Source: Bryum argenteum
Lineage: Eukaryota; Streptophyta; Bryopsida; Bryales; Bryaceae
Assembly: GCA_037043015.1 (NCBI GenBank)
Contig: CM073323.1
Coordinates: forward strand, 21,294,758 to 21,358,757
DNA length: 64,000 bases
Reading direction: 5' to 3'
Made by a program: the position numbers and the translations under genes. Under the pieces are notes generated by a model. It had not been told where the DNA came from and did not search any database. It was given only the letters and a program-made list of their open reading frames with translations. Shown piece after piece: positions 34,563 through 47,400 of this stretch (position 1 is the stretch's first letter; each line of letters opens with the position of its first letter).

Positions 34563-34792
34563 TTAACCCGTAAAAGTCCCTTGGGGATAGTATGTACGCT
34601 GTCGTATAATTAGGATTATACGACAAGAAACTCTAAATTGGAATTGTAATAGCTCACTAGAACCGCATTAATTCAAATGTCAACTTCTTCTTTGAACTCA
34701 AACCCATTAAATGTGTGCATTCACTCCAAGTACAACCAAAATACACCGTATTCTACTGGTCGCCACGGCACGCTCAGACCTTTAGAGGTTAA
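34563..34792. mobile_element. piggyBac-like MITE, family D
   Basis: A 230-bp unit flanked by TTAA, beginning TTAACCCGTAAAAGTCCC and ending CGCTCAGACCTTTAGAGGTTAA-like sequence (the last 16 bases GACCTTTAGAGGTTAA mirror the start imperfectly). The terminal segments resemble family A, but the interior (TCGTATAATTAGGATTATAC) differs. It is non-coding and likely an older sister family using the same transposase. Confidence 0.6.
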
Positions 34793-35612
34793 ACAAGATA
34801 GTGTGTATTTCTCTCTTTGTGAATGTGAATCCTTTTTCCACATTCGTACTTATCATGTACATAAACTCGATTTTGATGTGAACTCTATATTCATTGAGAC
34901 TTCTTGTTCAAATAGGAACTTTGAACTCTCACCATCTAGCTCGGGGTATGATGGTGAGAAGCTCGGAAGTATCTAATATTAAGACTCCAAAAAGCCTCAA
35001 TATAGTGATAAGTATACATATTTTTTGAACTTGTAATACTTACTTGTTGACCACACTAAGGGTCTTCAATATATCGTTAGTATATAAAAAAATAATACCC
35101 ATGGATTGAGTGCCAAAACCAAAAGTTCTTGATGTACACTCGTCGAAACGTGTGGCATTTCTATCAAACACTACACTAATCTTTCCACCAGAAATGTCTC
35201 ATTTCACCAAGCTTGATCACAATTCTCGTAGAATATACAAGTCAGAATATGAATACCATATACAGTCCTCCATAAGTAGTATCACATAATAACTAGATTA
35301 CCAAAGTAGGGAGAACATTCTTCACTTGTGTCATAAATCTTCCACATGCATTTGTTTTTTTGCATGTTTCCAATGTGTGGAAGAATTCACTTTGTGAAGA
35401 TTGAAAAATAATAAGAAATATATATATATATATATCAAAAACTTTAAAATGTGTGAGAATATTCTTGTACTCCAATAACCATGTACAATTTTTTTAGGTC
35501 TTTACGGACTCAAACAATCAATTTTCATACAATTGTGTGAAACCCCAAAATTCCTATAATTAATGTATGAATTCCAATAACCTACTCACTTACTAATGAT
35601 TGGTAAGTTAGT

Positions 35613-35826
35613 ACACTAAATTTGATGATTAGTGTTAGATTATTATAAGATTTGAAACTGCTATAAGTTTTTACTTTTGCTTAAAAAAATTTACCAAGAG
35701 CATTGATTCTGATACTATATAAGGACCACCATCTTGGCCAATATAGTGGGTAAAATTATTGAACAACAGATAACATGTTTATGTAAATTAGTGTATCTAA
35801 CACTAATTATCAAATTTAGTGTAGTT
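35613..35826. mobile_element. MITE with ACACTAAATTTGAT termini
   Basis: About 214 bp whose ends are inverted repeats of 28-29 bp with one mismatch: TACACTAAATTTGATGATTA followed by GTGTTAGAT at the left, and ATCTAACACTAATTATCAAA followed by TTTAGTGTA at the right. The interior is AT-rich and non-coding. The target duplication is not clear; TA is possible. Confidence 0.7.
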
Positions 35827-36084
35827 TTGTTCTAGGTAGTCTTGGGTAGCTCGCAAGAGTCAAAGGTTCCGGCCAAATCCCGGAGTCAGAGCACCTTCCA
35901 ATCTTGAATGAAAAAGCATGAAATTGGTTAACTATAAATAGACTCATATAATAAAAGCCCTCTGGAAGAAGAAGGACCAATCACTAGTTCGCCCAGGAGG
36001 CCAGGACCTTATATGCAGGTACAGTAGGAGCAAAAACTGCCTTTCTTCCGTTCACAGTCCAGGAGGATTTCAGAGGTCATCTAG

Positions 36085-37412
36085 TTAAACGCCCATGGGG
36101 TCTAAAACGGGCAGCCCAAAATTGGATCAGAGCATCTTTTGGACTTGGGCATCATGAATAGTGCACTTTTTGAACTTGGGCATCATGAATGGACCAATCA
36201 ATGATGAGCTTGCAACCTCCTACAAGGTTATGTACAGTACCCACTAAGAAGTTTACGTTCAGAGCAAGAAGAGATAACATACCCCCAAATTTCAAATGAT
36301 CACCATGTTTGTAAATTCTATCCAAATTGCAAATTATGAAGTGTGAGAGTAAGGTAGTGAATTTTTCTTTGCCAATGCATGAAAAATCTCTATAAAAAGT
36401 GTAAATTGATTTGATAACTTTAGTATCTTTTAACTTACTTTTAGTATCTACCTTTAGATGTTATGAAGATCATTTCATGGTGAGGTTTGTTGGGAAAAAG
36501 AGTATAAATATCTCTCTAGCAACCTCTTTTGATGCCCTTTACATATATGTGGCTTACATTCACAAATATTGAGGTGAGTTAGTGTGAGAGACCTTGATGT
36601 TGTCTCTTATTGAAAAAGTTACATACACATTCTACCGTGCAGTGATTGCTCATGACCTTTTCTTACACATGAGGCTTGGATTAGCACGAAAGCAATTAGT
36701 TTTGATAGCGTTGGCTACATTTCAAGCACTTTGGTGGTAGTGTCATGGAATTTGGTTATTCGAGGTGGTAGTTATGATCACTTGAAGTTGCTTTTGTTTA
36801 CCGTGACATTTACTTAGAGTACAAAAGTTCAATGTTGGGCTTCATGGGGGGTACAATTCAATCTTTTTCTAAAAAAGAGTTGCGGATATAGAAAGTGTAT
36901 CGAAATAGCTTTCTTTAGAGATGGTTGAAGGTCTTCATTGTTTCATGCCTCAGCAATAGTAGCTTCAATAAGAGCTAAGGATAAATAGTAGATAATATGT
37001 TAAAAAGCTGTATATTAAGATAAAATTTCTAGTTTTTATTGGAATTTCTTCAAATGATGATATAGAATACTACATCATCTTTCCGATACAATTTGTAGTT
37101 GGTAATTTGGATTATTTTTGTGAACATGGGAATTGTTTGAAGATTGGGGCATGATCTCTTCTTTCATTCCTGAACGTAAACTTGTTGGTGGGTACTGTAC
37201 AACCCCAACCTACCTACCACAATCTTTTCAAAGCACAAAATCATTCATACAAATTGTGATTTGAATTGTGAAATTTCACTTTTTGAATGCATCAGAAGAA
37301 GGTGACCAGTTTGACATCAAAATATAAGTGAAAAGTGGAGTACAGTGAGAGCTACAAGGAAGATTCCGTTGGAATCAAGCCCCTCGGGCTTGCTTGGGCG
37401 TTTAAGGGTTAA
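36085..37412. mobile_element. piggyBac-like MITE, family A copy 3, split by an insertion
   Basis: The left part (36085-36235) carries the family A phrases GGGTCTAAAACGGGCAGCCC and GATGAGCTTGCAACCTCC; the right part (37197-37412) resumes at CCCCAACCTACCTACCACAA and ends GGGCGTTTAAGGGTTAA. Uninterrupted copies read GTTATGTACAACCCC at the break, which locates the 961-bp inserted element exactly. A fourth copy follows head to tail, sharing the TTAA at 37409. Confidence 0.8.
36236..37196. mobile_element. 961-bp nested terminal-inverted-repeat element
   Basis: Inserted in family A copy 3. The ends are inverted repeats: AGTACCCACTAAGAAGTTTA then CGTTCAG at the left, and CTGAACG then TAAACTTGTTGGTGGGTACT at the right, extending weakly further inward (AAGAAGAGAT/ATCTCTTCTT). 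GTAC flanks both sides (36232-36235, 37197-37200), a 4-bp target duplication; TGTAC cannot be excluded. There is no open frame long enough for a transposase, so it is non-autonomous. Superfamily is undetermined. Confidence 0.75.
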
Positions 37413-37766
37413 ACGCCCATGGGGTCTAAAACGGGCAGCCCAAAATTGGATCACAACATCTTTTGGACTTGGGCATCATGAATAGTGCACTTTTTGAACT
37501 TGGGCATCATGAATGATCTAATCAGTGATGAGCTTGCAACCTCCTACAAATGTACAACCCCAACCTACCTACCACAAGCCTTTCAAAGCACAAATCACTC
37601 ATACAAATTGTGATTTGAATTCTAAAATTTCACTTTTTGAATGCATCACAAGAAGGTGACCAGTTTGACATCAAAATATGAGTGAAAAGTTGAGTACATT
37701 GAGAGCTACAGAGGAGATTCTCTTGGAAACGGCCACCTCGGGGCCGCTCAGACGTTTAACGGTTAA
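37409..37766. mobile_element. piggyBac-like MITE, family A copy 4
   Basis: A complete copy of about 358 bp directly abutting copy 3: starts TTAAACGCCCATGGGGTCTA and ends CGCTCAGACGTTTAACGGTTAA (last bases GACGTTTAACGGTTAA). Together with copy 3 it makes a tandem pair joined at one TTAA, as expected if one element inserted at the TTAA edge of another. Confidence 0.75.
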
Positions 37767-38025
37767 GCTTCACTTCTTCCCTAGCTTTGAAATGTCAAAC
37801 GGGAGAGGGGATCCTCATCTGCAAAGTGTTTAGGGGTTGACTGGCTGACAATGGTTTAATGGCTTTGAGTCCACATGCGACGTGTCCAGCAACGGCGACC
37901 TCCTCCAATGGTTCTCTGTCCATCTCCAATGTTCACAGTTTACCATTGGACGCAGGTTAGCTTTTCAATTAATAAATTGGTTGAAATATAAAGCTTAGAG
38001 CTTGTATTTCTTTATAGTGTTTACA

Positions 38026-38943
38026 CTAACCCCTAAAAATCCAAGAAAATCGATTTGGTTTCTTGAGATTTCGGGCAGGTCATATTAAGGAGTTGAATTG
38101 ATATTTTTTCCTAAGATTTTTACTCGGTGCTCTCCATACTGTAATGTGTATGTGGTAAAATTTGCAAATCCAAATTTTGATTTTATGACCTTCATCTAAA
38201 AATTTTAGGTTTCAAGTCCAAAACGGGCAGTTTAAAATAATTTTTTTTCAAGTATTCTTTTTTGGAAATATGTTCATTACCAAATTACTATTCAAATTCC
38301 AAAGTGTCTGAAGTCAAATAGTTTACCAATTTTACAAGGGCAGCCTCCAAAACTTTCAAAAACAATCTTCACAATTTCTAGTAATTTTACAATTTTTTCT
38401 TTCAATTGCCAAAATTTGAGATTATGGATTTTTTTTTTCTCAAAATTCACATTCTAATTAATACACCTACTCACTGTCCAAATTTTTCTCAAACTAAATA
38501 TATCATATGTGGTGCTTGTTTTACTATATTGTTGTTTTTAGACCTTTTTTCATAAAATATTTTACATTAAGGTCAAAAAGTGGAATTGGTCTCTAAAATT
38601 TGGCATGAGCGTACCCAACTTGATTACCTACATGGAAAAAAATGACGGAAAAATATTTGGAGTAACAATTATCAAGTTGCCCTTGGCACCATTTAGACAA
38701 TGCTTCTCATGTAGCGGCAAAAAAATAGTGTTGGACAAACTTTGATTGTTATGATCTCACAAATGACAAACACGGTTGAAATTTTGACCAGTCCATTGTA
38801 TATAAGTTAGGTACAAGATTTTATGGTTCAAAGTCTTAAACCAGAAAAAAAAGTTTCTTCATTTCCCCATTTCCCAACGAAGGTGAAAAATGGCAGTTTT
38901 TGGTTCCGGAGGTCAAGGAAACACTTGGATTTTCAGGGGTTAA
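38026..38943. mobile_element. TTAA-type element, family F
   Basis: About 918 bp, starting CTAACCCCTAAAAATCCAAG and ending CTTGGATTTTCAGGGGTTAA: the 16-bp inverted repeats match at 15 positions, and the left TTAA has become CTAA. The interior shares phrases with the shorter element at 41842 (GATCTCACAAATGA next to CAAACTTTGA), suggesting that the latter is a deletion derivative of this type. No transposase frame is visible. Confidence 0.65.
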
Positions 38944-40440
38944 GATTCTCTTTGCTGCTTTGTTTAAAGCGATAAGAAGGGCGATATGCAAGTAGGGCAT
39001 CCTTCGCTTTGTACATACACGAGTAAAAGATTTAGGAAGTGGATAAAGTGCTTTTTTAGGAAATGGGGTTTGATGTTAAAATAGTTATCTATGAGGAATT
39101 GTGTCGTATTTAATTTGTCACCAAGAACAAGAAACTGAGTAAGTTGGAACATTCAATTGAGGATTCTAAGCCCAAGGTTACTATAGCTTGAAATCCAACA
39201 CTAAATGTCAACTTCTTTTTACTAATATTCTCTAGAATTTACTATTGTTGACAATTAGTGTTGTTGTTTGCATTTAGTGTTGCCAACACTAAATATAATT
39301 TTTAGTGTAGCCAACTTGTAAGTAAATGTCGTGTACGTACCGTTCATTGCTTCTGTTTTAAAAGAGTTCACAAAGTTACACAAAATAAATTGTAAAGAAC
39401 TTACAAGATTTGTACTTATAGTAAGGTGCTCATAATGCTCAACTCTCATTACACAAGATATATCTGGATGTAACCAATGGAAGCAATTTTTGTGCATGGA
39501 ATAAATAATTAGAAAGATAGAGCAAGTGGAATCGTCACTTTTGGACTCTCCTACAATGAGTTATGAAGTTGCAAATACATGTGTTTTTAAAAGTCGTGTT
39601 GTAAAATGACACCTTGTAAAGTGTGACAGTGAGTACATCATACAATTTGTATGGCAAAGCTATTATGTATATGTGAGTAAAGATTACTAAAGCTTCATTA
39701 TGAGACCCGCTTTATTTTATACGGCTCTACTATAATTTGACTTATATACAAGTTAGGTGAAGAAGTTTCCAATTGCAAGTAAAAAAAATGCTTTAAGTTA
39801 ATAATTCAAAAGTAGACCGCATTGTGTTTTAAGCATTGAAAAGAAATGTTGTAATCTTGTAAGCTATGTGTATAATCAAGTAACATGATGACTGATTTCT
39901 AACGTTGTTTTGTTTTGTATTATTGCAATGGCTTACTACAATACGTATTGTTTTCCGATAAAACTTTGGAACATCTTCTAAGTAATTACAAACTTTGTAT
40001 TATGAACAATCAAATCTTTGTTGTGCATTGATAATACATGATGCATGTTTAGAATCTATCTCCTTTGCTTAATTTAACCCCTTAGAGCCAAATGATCATT
40101 TTGGGTCGATTGGAAACCTTCATGCCTTACCAGCAACACAAATCTTGAGAATTATATTGGACATATGCTTGGTGATTTGGTCATTAAAGGTAATCTATAA
40201 TCCTTTATTTAAGTGTGTAGTTTAAATTATTGGTAACAACATTAAATTTAATTACTATAATTTAATAAGGTATTTAATTTAAACTGGTACACTAATAATA
40301 AAAAAAAAAAAAAAAATCAAACTAGAGTACTTGCTATAAACATGTTGACCTATGATGCAACCATTTGTCTTTTGGTTGGATAATGGACCTCTCTTCGTAC
40401 TTTTAAAGCCAATCTTCAGCCTTTCTTGTGAAAATCTTAA

Positions 40441-40810
40441 GATAGATAGATAGATAGATAGAAACTCCGGTCCTTTCTAAGGGGCCGGCGTGAATGAAGT
40501 GTCCATTCGTAATGCTAATTACCCGATGCCTACCGGACAAGGGGAAATGAGAACAATACTACTTCCCCCTCTCGAGGGTGGACACTATAACTATGCTAGT
40601 TTCTAGCCTAGTTACTAGTGCCTTGAAGATACTTGACATAGTATCCCCCCAAAAGGACTTTGAGGTACCCATACAACAAGGTCCAAGGGCCTCCCACAAT
40701 AGTTGGGTGGACTATAGTGGTGAGCGCCACGCCAGCATGGGGAATAGAACCCACGACCTCCTCATTGGGGGCCTAAGCCCTAACCACCAAGCCAAAGCTT
40801 GTGGTGCCTT
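40441..40810 (-). mobile_element. tRNA-derived SINE, copy 2
   Basis: Minus-strand copy of the SINE at 30364, same length, with the (TCTA)n tail read as AGATAGATAGATAG at its left edge and the tRNA-like head at its right edge. Target duplication TGAAAATCTTAA at 40429-40440 and 40811-40822 is exact. Sequence identity to copy 1 appears high by eye, so insertion was fairly recent. Confidence 0.85.
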
Positions 40811-41439
40811 TGAAAATCTTAACCTTTAGATGTCCTTATGAGCCACAAGCGCTATTTCAAGAGTTTTAGGTCCTCAAGTCTTATTCATCCTGCTCACAAC
40901 TCTATCCTCCTTAGCTTCTACTCCGACCAATACCTCATTAATTTGTAAGAATTGATCCCAAAATTCAAAAAACAAGTTATTTGGATATAGAGCAATCAAT
41001 CTTAGTCGTGCACGATAGCTCACTTCAATCACCTATTAGAGTTCAAGAGTGCTTCATATACCAATTGCATCTCCTCCTTTCAGTTTTGAATCACTATTTT
41101 GGTGTCCTAAGCTCAAGATACTCTTCTTGATTCCTCCGGCAAGCATGTTAGCTACCCCAAGGACTTTTAAGGTGAATATAATCTAGATATAAGGTAGACA
41201 GACCCAAAACCGACAGGCGACCAATAACCGATCTAGCCCAATTCCTAGATTTTGAAAGGACAGATGTACCTCATTTGTATATTTGAGCATGAGATCGGTT
41301 TTAGGTCACAAGCAACTTTTCACTTCAAACAATTATAACTATTTGAATAATGCAAATAAAATCACGAAACTTTTTGCATTCAACAAGAACCTTATGTTTG
41401 CACACATGAACATTTCTAAAAAAAAAATAAAAAAAAAAA

Positions 41440-41546
<107 letters not shown>

Positions 41547-41841
41547 AATATCATGTGCTAAAATCCTTAAGGTGTCGGTTATAGGTCTGTCTACCTTAAT
41601 TACCAAATATGCATGTGTATCGTTATACAACCTACATGTAATTAAGAAGATCTTGCAATGTTTAGTATGATATCAAGGGGCTCTTATATTTAGTCTCAAA
41701 AGTGGATATAAACTCTTTTCCGCACATGAAGAAGTACAATAGAAGATTATTCCAAGTTGGAATTTTCAGTTTATATTCATGTTTTGAAAATTGTGAAAGT
41801 AAGGAAGCACTAGATGCCTACAGAAGGTCATAGGTTGGGAA

Positions 41842-42110
41842 TTAACCCCTAACTCTCCTTAAAACCCGAAACGGGTTTTGGAGGTTCTTACAAGGAGAAA
41901 AACTCAGCCAACTTTGACCATTATAATCTCACAAATGAGGAAGAATGAACGGTTCAAATTTGGTAAGTGAGAAGAATATCAAGTGAACTTTGAGATCTTA
42001 CGGTTGAATCTTTTAAATAATGCTTAGATTGAGATTTTTTGAACTTAATCTAAAGGAAGGTCAAATTTTGTGACTTAGACCGTTTTGCAACAAGGAGAGT
42101 TAGGGGTTAA
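41842..42110. mobile_element. piggyBac-like MITE, family E
   Basis: A 269-bp unit with perfect 19-bp inverted repeats including TTAA: TTAACCCCTAACTCTCCTT and AAGGAGAGTTAGGGGTTAA. The TTAA target and the CCCC/GGGG ends fit the piggyBac superfamily. It is non-coding; the perfect ends suggest recent mobility. Confidence 0.8.
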
Positions 42111-44452
42111 AGTGTGCAATTTCCTCCCTAATCTTCATCACATGTTTTTCTACTTGAGTACATGAACCATGCAATGAAATAAACACAAGGTGATGAAGAT
42201 ACCAAGTTTTAGTATAAGAGACAAATATGAGTGAGGTTATTTTTGGGAGGTACTAAACTTAGTAATGTTTGAGTTTTATGGGGCACTAACCCTAGTATGG
42301 AAACAAAGGCGGATGACATGCTTTATTTGGAAAATTGGGGTGCTAACAAGAGCCCCTGAAGGGTATGTATAGCAGACAAGCATTAGGACATGTTGTATGT
42401 TTGGGTAAAGCAAAAGTAAGATATTTTTGATATTGCTATAATAATCTCATAAAATCTTAATTGCTTACTTGTTAATGAGATGTGATTGATTGTCATTGTT
42501 GAGAATTAAAAGGTGCAAACAAAATGGAGTAGATACGTACCCCTTCAAAAATAACATTTCACCATGTAACGCATACCTTATAAATTATTTTATTTGATTT
42601 TTTAATTGTATATACTTGCATTTTTTTTGTTTTTTTGTTTTTTTGTTTTTTTTGTTTTTTTTGTTTTTTTTAAAACATTCGTGCACTCACACTAGTGTGA
42701 CTTTGCCCAAATATATTGTAGGGTAAAATCACCTATTTTCTTGAACTTGAGGCATTCACCCTACTTGGAATGTTGGAATATTAGAATGTGTGGCTTACTA
42801 TCTCTTCACTAGTGATGAATAAATAAGTACTGAACCTATACTTTGTGAGCTTTTGTAGCGCTTATGAAAATAAATAAAAATATTAGAAAGGACTAGTATA
42901 GCCTTACCTAAAACCATAATAAAACTACTCTACTTCAAATTCATAATAAGGTCTATTTTATTTACCACAATCTAATTTAAAGGCAAGAAATTACAGAGCA
43001 CATCTATTGAAGGTGGCCACTTTCATGTGGTTCTATCTCAATATGTGCTAGCTAGGTCCTTGAGTATAGTCTTAGACCGCACGCGATGCCATCAAGCGAG
43101 TGCCAAAAGCATCCGCAAATAGTGGGTTATAGAAGCCCTTACAGTATGGGAAAAAAAAAAAAAAAAACATTTTTATAATGCATAATGTGTGGCTCACGCA
43201 ACCATTCAAGGCATTTTGATTTGGAATGCTTGTAGATTTCATAACCTTGACCCTTCATGAATAACTTGAAGATTTCGTGGCCTAAAATCATGTGCAGCCA
43301 ATCCTAAGGTAATTATGTTTCTACGTTTGAAAGTCAAATTCTTATGATCTCATGAAGAATTTACACCTTTACATTACATTTGAGGGCCAAGATCTTATGA
43401 TTGATGAAGATTCTAAACCTTTGCATTACATTGAAAAATCATATATTACATTGGAAAGTTGAAAAGTCATATATTACAGTGGATAGTCAAGAAACTGTGA
43501 ATTGATAGAATGCATAAACAATGGAAAGTCACATATCACATTAGAAAGTCAAGATTCTATGATATGACGAAACACCCAAAACTTCCAATTACATTTGGTC
43601 AAGATTCTCATGATTGACGTGCATAAACATTCACAAGTATAGAACTTTAATTTTGCATGCGCATTGAAAAGGGGAAGCAACTAATTATTCTGGAAGCACA
43701 ACAAGCCTGGATTGTGTGGAGAGCTTAATCTAGCAAGTCCAATGTGGGGATTTTCGAGGTTTGTGGCACAGATTCTGGCGTAGAAAACGGACAGGGTGTG
43801 CGTTGATTTTCTGCATAGTCAAAGGGCTTGCATCGACATCGGGATTGTGGGATTTGCCAACGGATTTCAGCACAGTGATTCCCCGACTGGAATGAAACTC
43901 CCGCATTCTCAGTGGCGGACTAGGTTTCAAATTGGGGGTTTCCTGCTGTAGCACAATCTTGCGGACATCCGCAAGTACTGTGATTTTCTGGAATCGAAAG
44001 AGATGCTTAGCTTTGTCGTCAACGTCGCTCTTACCACTGTCTTCTCGCATTTCGGAATCATGGCTCTTAAACCTCTGTTGTGTAATCGCTGGATTCTATA
44101 AGCTCCCCGAGCTGGAGTTGGATGTAGCAAATTCGTTGCGTGTGGTTTATATTGAACGTCTCGCAACTGCAAGATTTCGGAACCTTCGCTTCTGGAGAAT
44201 TTTGGAAAGTCTGGGAGGTTATCATTTCTCAGACTGGGATTGTTTGGAAGTCTTCAGTCTGCATATGGGGCTGTCTTGGTAATTGGAGTAGATTTCATAG
44301 ATCTCTGTCCTTCACTTGGATGACTTCCACCTTCGCTTTTGATGGAACAAATAGGATGGAACTCTTGGTTTGCCGAGTTAGGATGTTACGTGGTCTTGAT
44401 GTCTGAAGGCTCTCGTGATTGACGTAGGACTTACATGCATAGCAAATCAGTC

Positions 44453-47400
44453 CTAATTGTACCAAAGTGATTTCTGACAAGAGAGGAGTTTATCATTACC
44501 TAACGGTCCACTCTCTGTCTCTAAGATTTGCGTCTGCCAGCGAACTGATTTGGCCAGGGCTTGGACCCGAAGTGCCATTGCCTTCGACTCCCGCACTAGC
44601 ACCCAACCGCCTGGCCGCAGAATGCGATCCATTTCCAGGACTATGTGCGCTATGTTGCACCTGTCGACAGGAAAGACTCGTGTCAGCAATGCAGACATCA
44701 AGTTGCCGTAGGCGCACTAACAGTAGATGAAATAAGTTATGGTAGAGTTCAATGCGGTATTTGAATTTTCTCTTTGAGATAAGAAACGACCTAAAGCAAG
44801 CTATAGAATCGAGAAATGCAACAAAAGGGATGATCTAACCTTTTTTCCTCGCGGCTGAAAAGGCCAGCAGCATGCAACAAATCGTACGTGCGTGGATATG
44901 TATCAAAAGGCTCACACCTGAAACACGAAGAACAGTAGTATGAGTAACAACACTGCATCTGAGGACATCATACGATGTGAACTCGGTAGAGAGCATTGCT
45001 GCTCAGTACTTGATTCTAAAACATCAAATGCGAAGGAGCGATTTTGTGTAAAAAGTGGAGTTAAGAGAAGCGTGAGAATTGATACCAATCGTGCATGACA
45101 CCAATGAGGCCTCGATCATAAATCACCGGCAAAGTCTTTGGTCCAGTAACCGGAACGACGTTCATTACCCACCAATCCACCTTCTGGACTACCAATGCCG
45201 CCGCAAATCTGTAGGGACAACAAGCTGTCAATTGAGATCATAGGAACAAGGAAAGTCTCTGGTACTTAGAGGAAAACATGAGGAGAGGAACTGTTCCTTG
45301 TGGTTTCTTAGTCTTCGTACAGGACCCCCTCTCTAGAGCTGGATAAATAACGAGGCTTAAACCACGGGTTAAGGATGTGGAGATGTTCATACCCTCCATA
45401 CATAGCTCGCATGTCCATGACGTTCCGAAAATCTTCTTTTCGGATTCCGAGTCCTCGTAAGTACCCTTCGACAACAACGTACCAGTATCTGTTGTCTGAT
45501 TTTAATACCTGTTGCCGGGACAGTTCAGCATCCATAGAGATAGTTTGGATCCTTGGAGGTGACAACAATCTCATGGGCCACTCGGGAGTTTCTTCAGCAC
45601 TTTTAGGGAGCAGAGATATACAAGCTCTAAGTGGGATGTACCTGCAGATCAAACAGTCGGTATCCTTCAAGTTTTCGAAGACTCTGCAGAAGGTAAGTAC
45701 TCTAAACAAAACTTAAGAAAAAGTAAAATCTTAAATTTTGCTGGATTCTTGACGTTTTCGCGATCTGATTTTGAGAATATACAGCAGATTTGGGCAGATT
45801 TCAGATTTTAGCCAGCCTTTACTTTTGTTGAATTGGTGATATCTCGAGTGCAGTCTTTGAATTAACTCCTAAAGTTGGAAGGTGTATGAAAGTCTTATGA
45901 TCTTCATTCATGCACGAACTAATTGACCTCTTTATCCTTGTCTAACTCTATATTATAAATTGATGCGAATATTGGCCTGTACATTACCAGCTGCTCTGTA
46001 AAAACAGAAATTGTACCTCTATGCTCACTGAACTCTATTTGTGAATATTCAGGGTTGTATCATGCTAGGAGATGCTCCATTTGGTATCCAGAAGAAGGTG
46101 TTGCTAGAAAGGAATATATCTATCCCATATGTGTATTCTGATACCGTCTATTTGTTGCATGAGTTTATCTTCTTGGGCAATTTGATATTTTCTCATTTGT
46201 CACTGTCAAAGGTTAGCAATATGAACCCAAGGACGGGATTGGAAGCACACTTACCAGACATCGTCTGGATCATCGGTTTCGTCGCATAAGGCTGGACCTT
46301 CATCAAAGGATTGACCCTCATAGCATGCGTTATCTGAAGGCTTGCGCCAGACCGCAATTTGGCCATCTTTTCCAACTTGTTCCCAACAAAGAGCACTAGT
46401 CAAGTTCTCCATTTCTGCGCACTTCAATTTTTTTTTATTGTCAAGATTCGGAAGTCAGAGCGTGCAAAGTGCAGAACATATCTAGCTTACTCAGTAAATT
46501 CGCAGAAACGCTGTACCCCTACCTTTCCAAATCTTCTCCGGTTCGACTTCGTGCTTGTAGACAGGCCGAGCTGACCAGACAAAGTATGCACCAGCTTTGA
46601 GTAAGCGATTCACTTCCATCAAGAGAATTCCATCTGCAGCATCTCAGAACATTTCAATACAACGATCGTCCAGATGCCATGGCGTGTCTCTTGGTGACAA
46701 CTTACCCAGAATTACCTTCTTTATTGTATCAATTCAATTCAGCAGAATGTGGGTTCAGACAGAAGTAATTTATGTACTCTTGCTCTACTAGGGCGATGCT
46801 TTCAGTGACCCTGCAAGCATCATCATATGCCGTTCATAAAGTGGAGCACTGTGAGGGTAGTACTATCTCGAGTCCAATCAATCCGACAGCGAGAGCAGTG
46901 AATCAGATCAAAAGCTTGACTTGGATGAGGAAGGCGGCGAGTCGCCAAAGCAGCAAGCATAGCTGGTACCCCACGCTCTAATGCGAACTGTATCTGATTC
47001 TCATGGCCATCCTTGGGAGCAATTGAAAGGGTAATCACATCTCTATCGAGGAGGTAAGCACCAAAGCTGGCCACACCACATCCGATGTCAAGGGCGACCC
47101 GAGTACTGCGCCCATAACCTATAGTTGGTATCATCTGCAGCAAACATGCTCGTACTCTCAGGTGAAGGAGACTAATCTCCTGCGGCGTTTGAAGCAGACA
47201 GAGCACCTTCGAAAGATTCAGATTGCTTAGAATTGAACTTGCTCCTTATGACGCGATGAGACTCTTCGTTGATCAACCAATGTGGACAGCACTATCGAGC
47301 ATCAGCCTCAGAGCATGTTAACTCTTACTTTGCCAATGTGGTCAAGATACTGGCTGGCACCGTGTGCAAATTGAGTTCCGCCTCCAGGGAAAGTGAACTT

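Larger units (their letters stand above)
33955..36084. other. Gene-free stretch left of the transposon cluster
   Basis: Beyond the AOC promoter the sequence is AT-rich. Open frames such as 34677-34976 have no recognisable domain. Two MITE-like elements (34563-34792 and 35613-35826) are listed separately; an (AT)n run lies near 35420. Confidence 0.5.
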
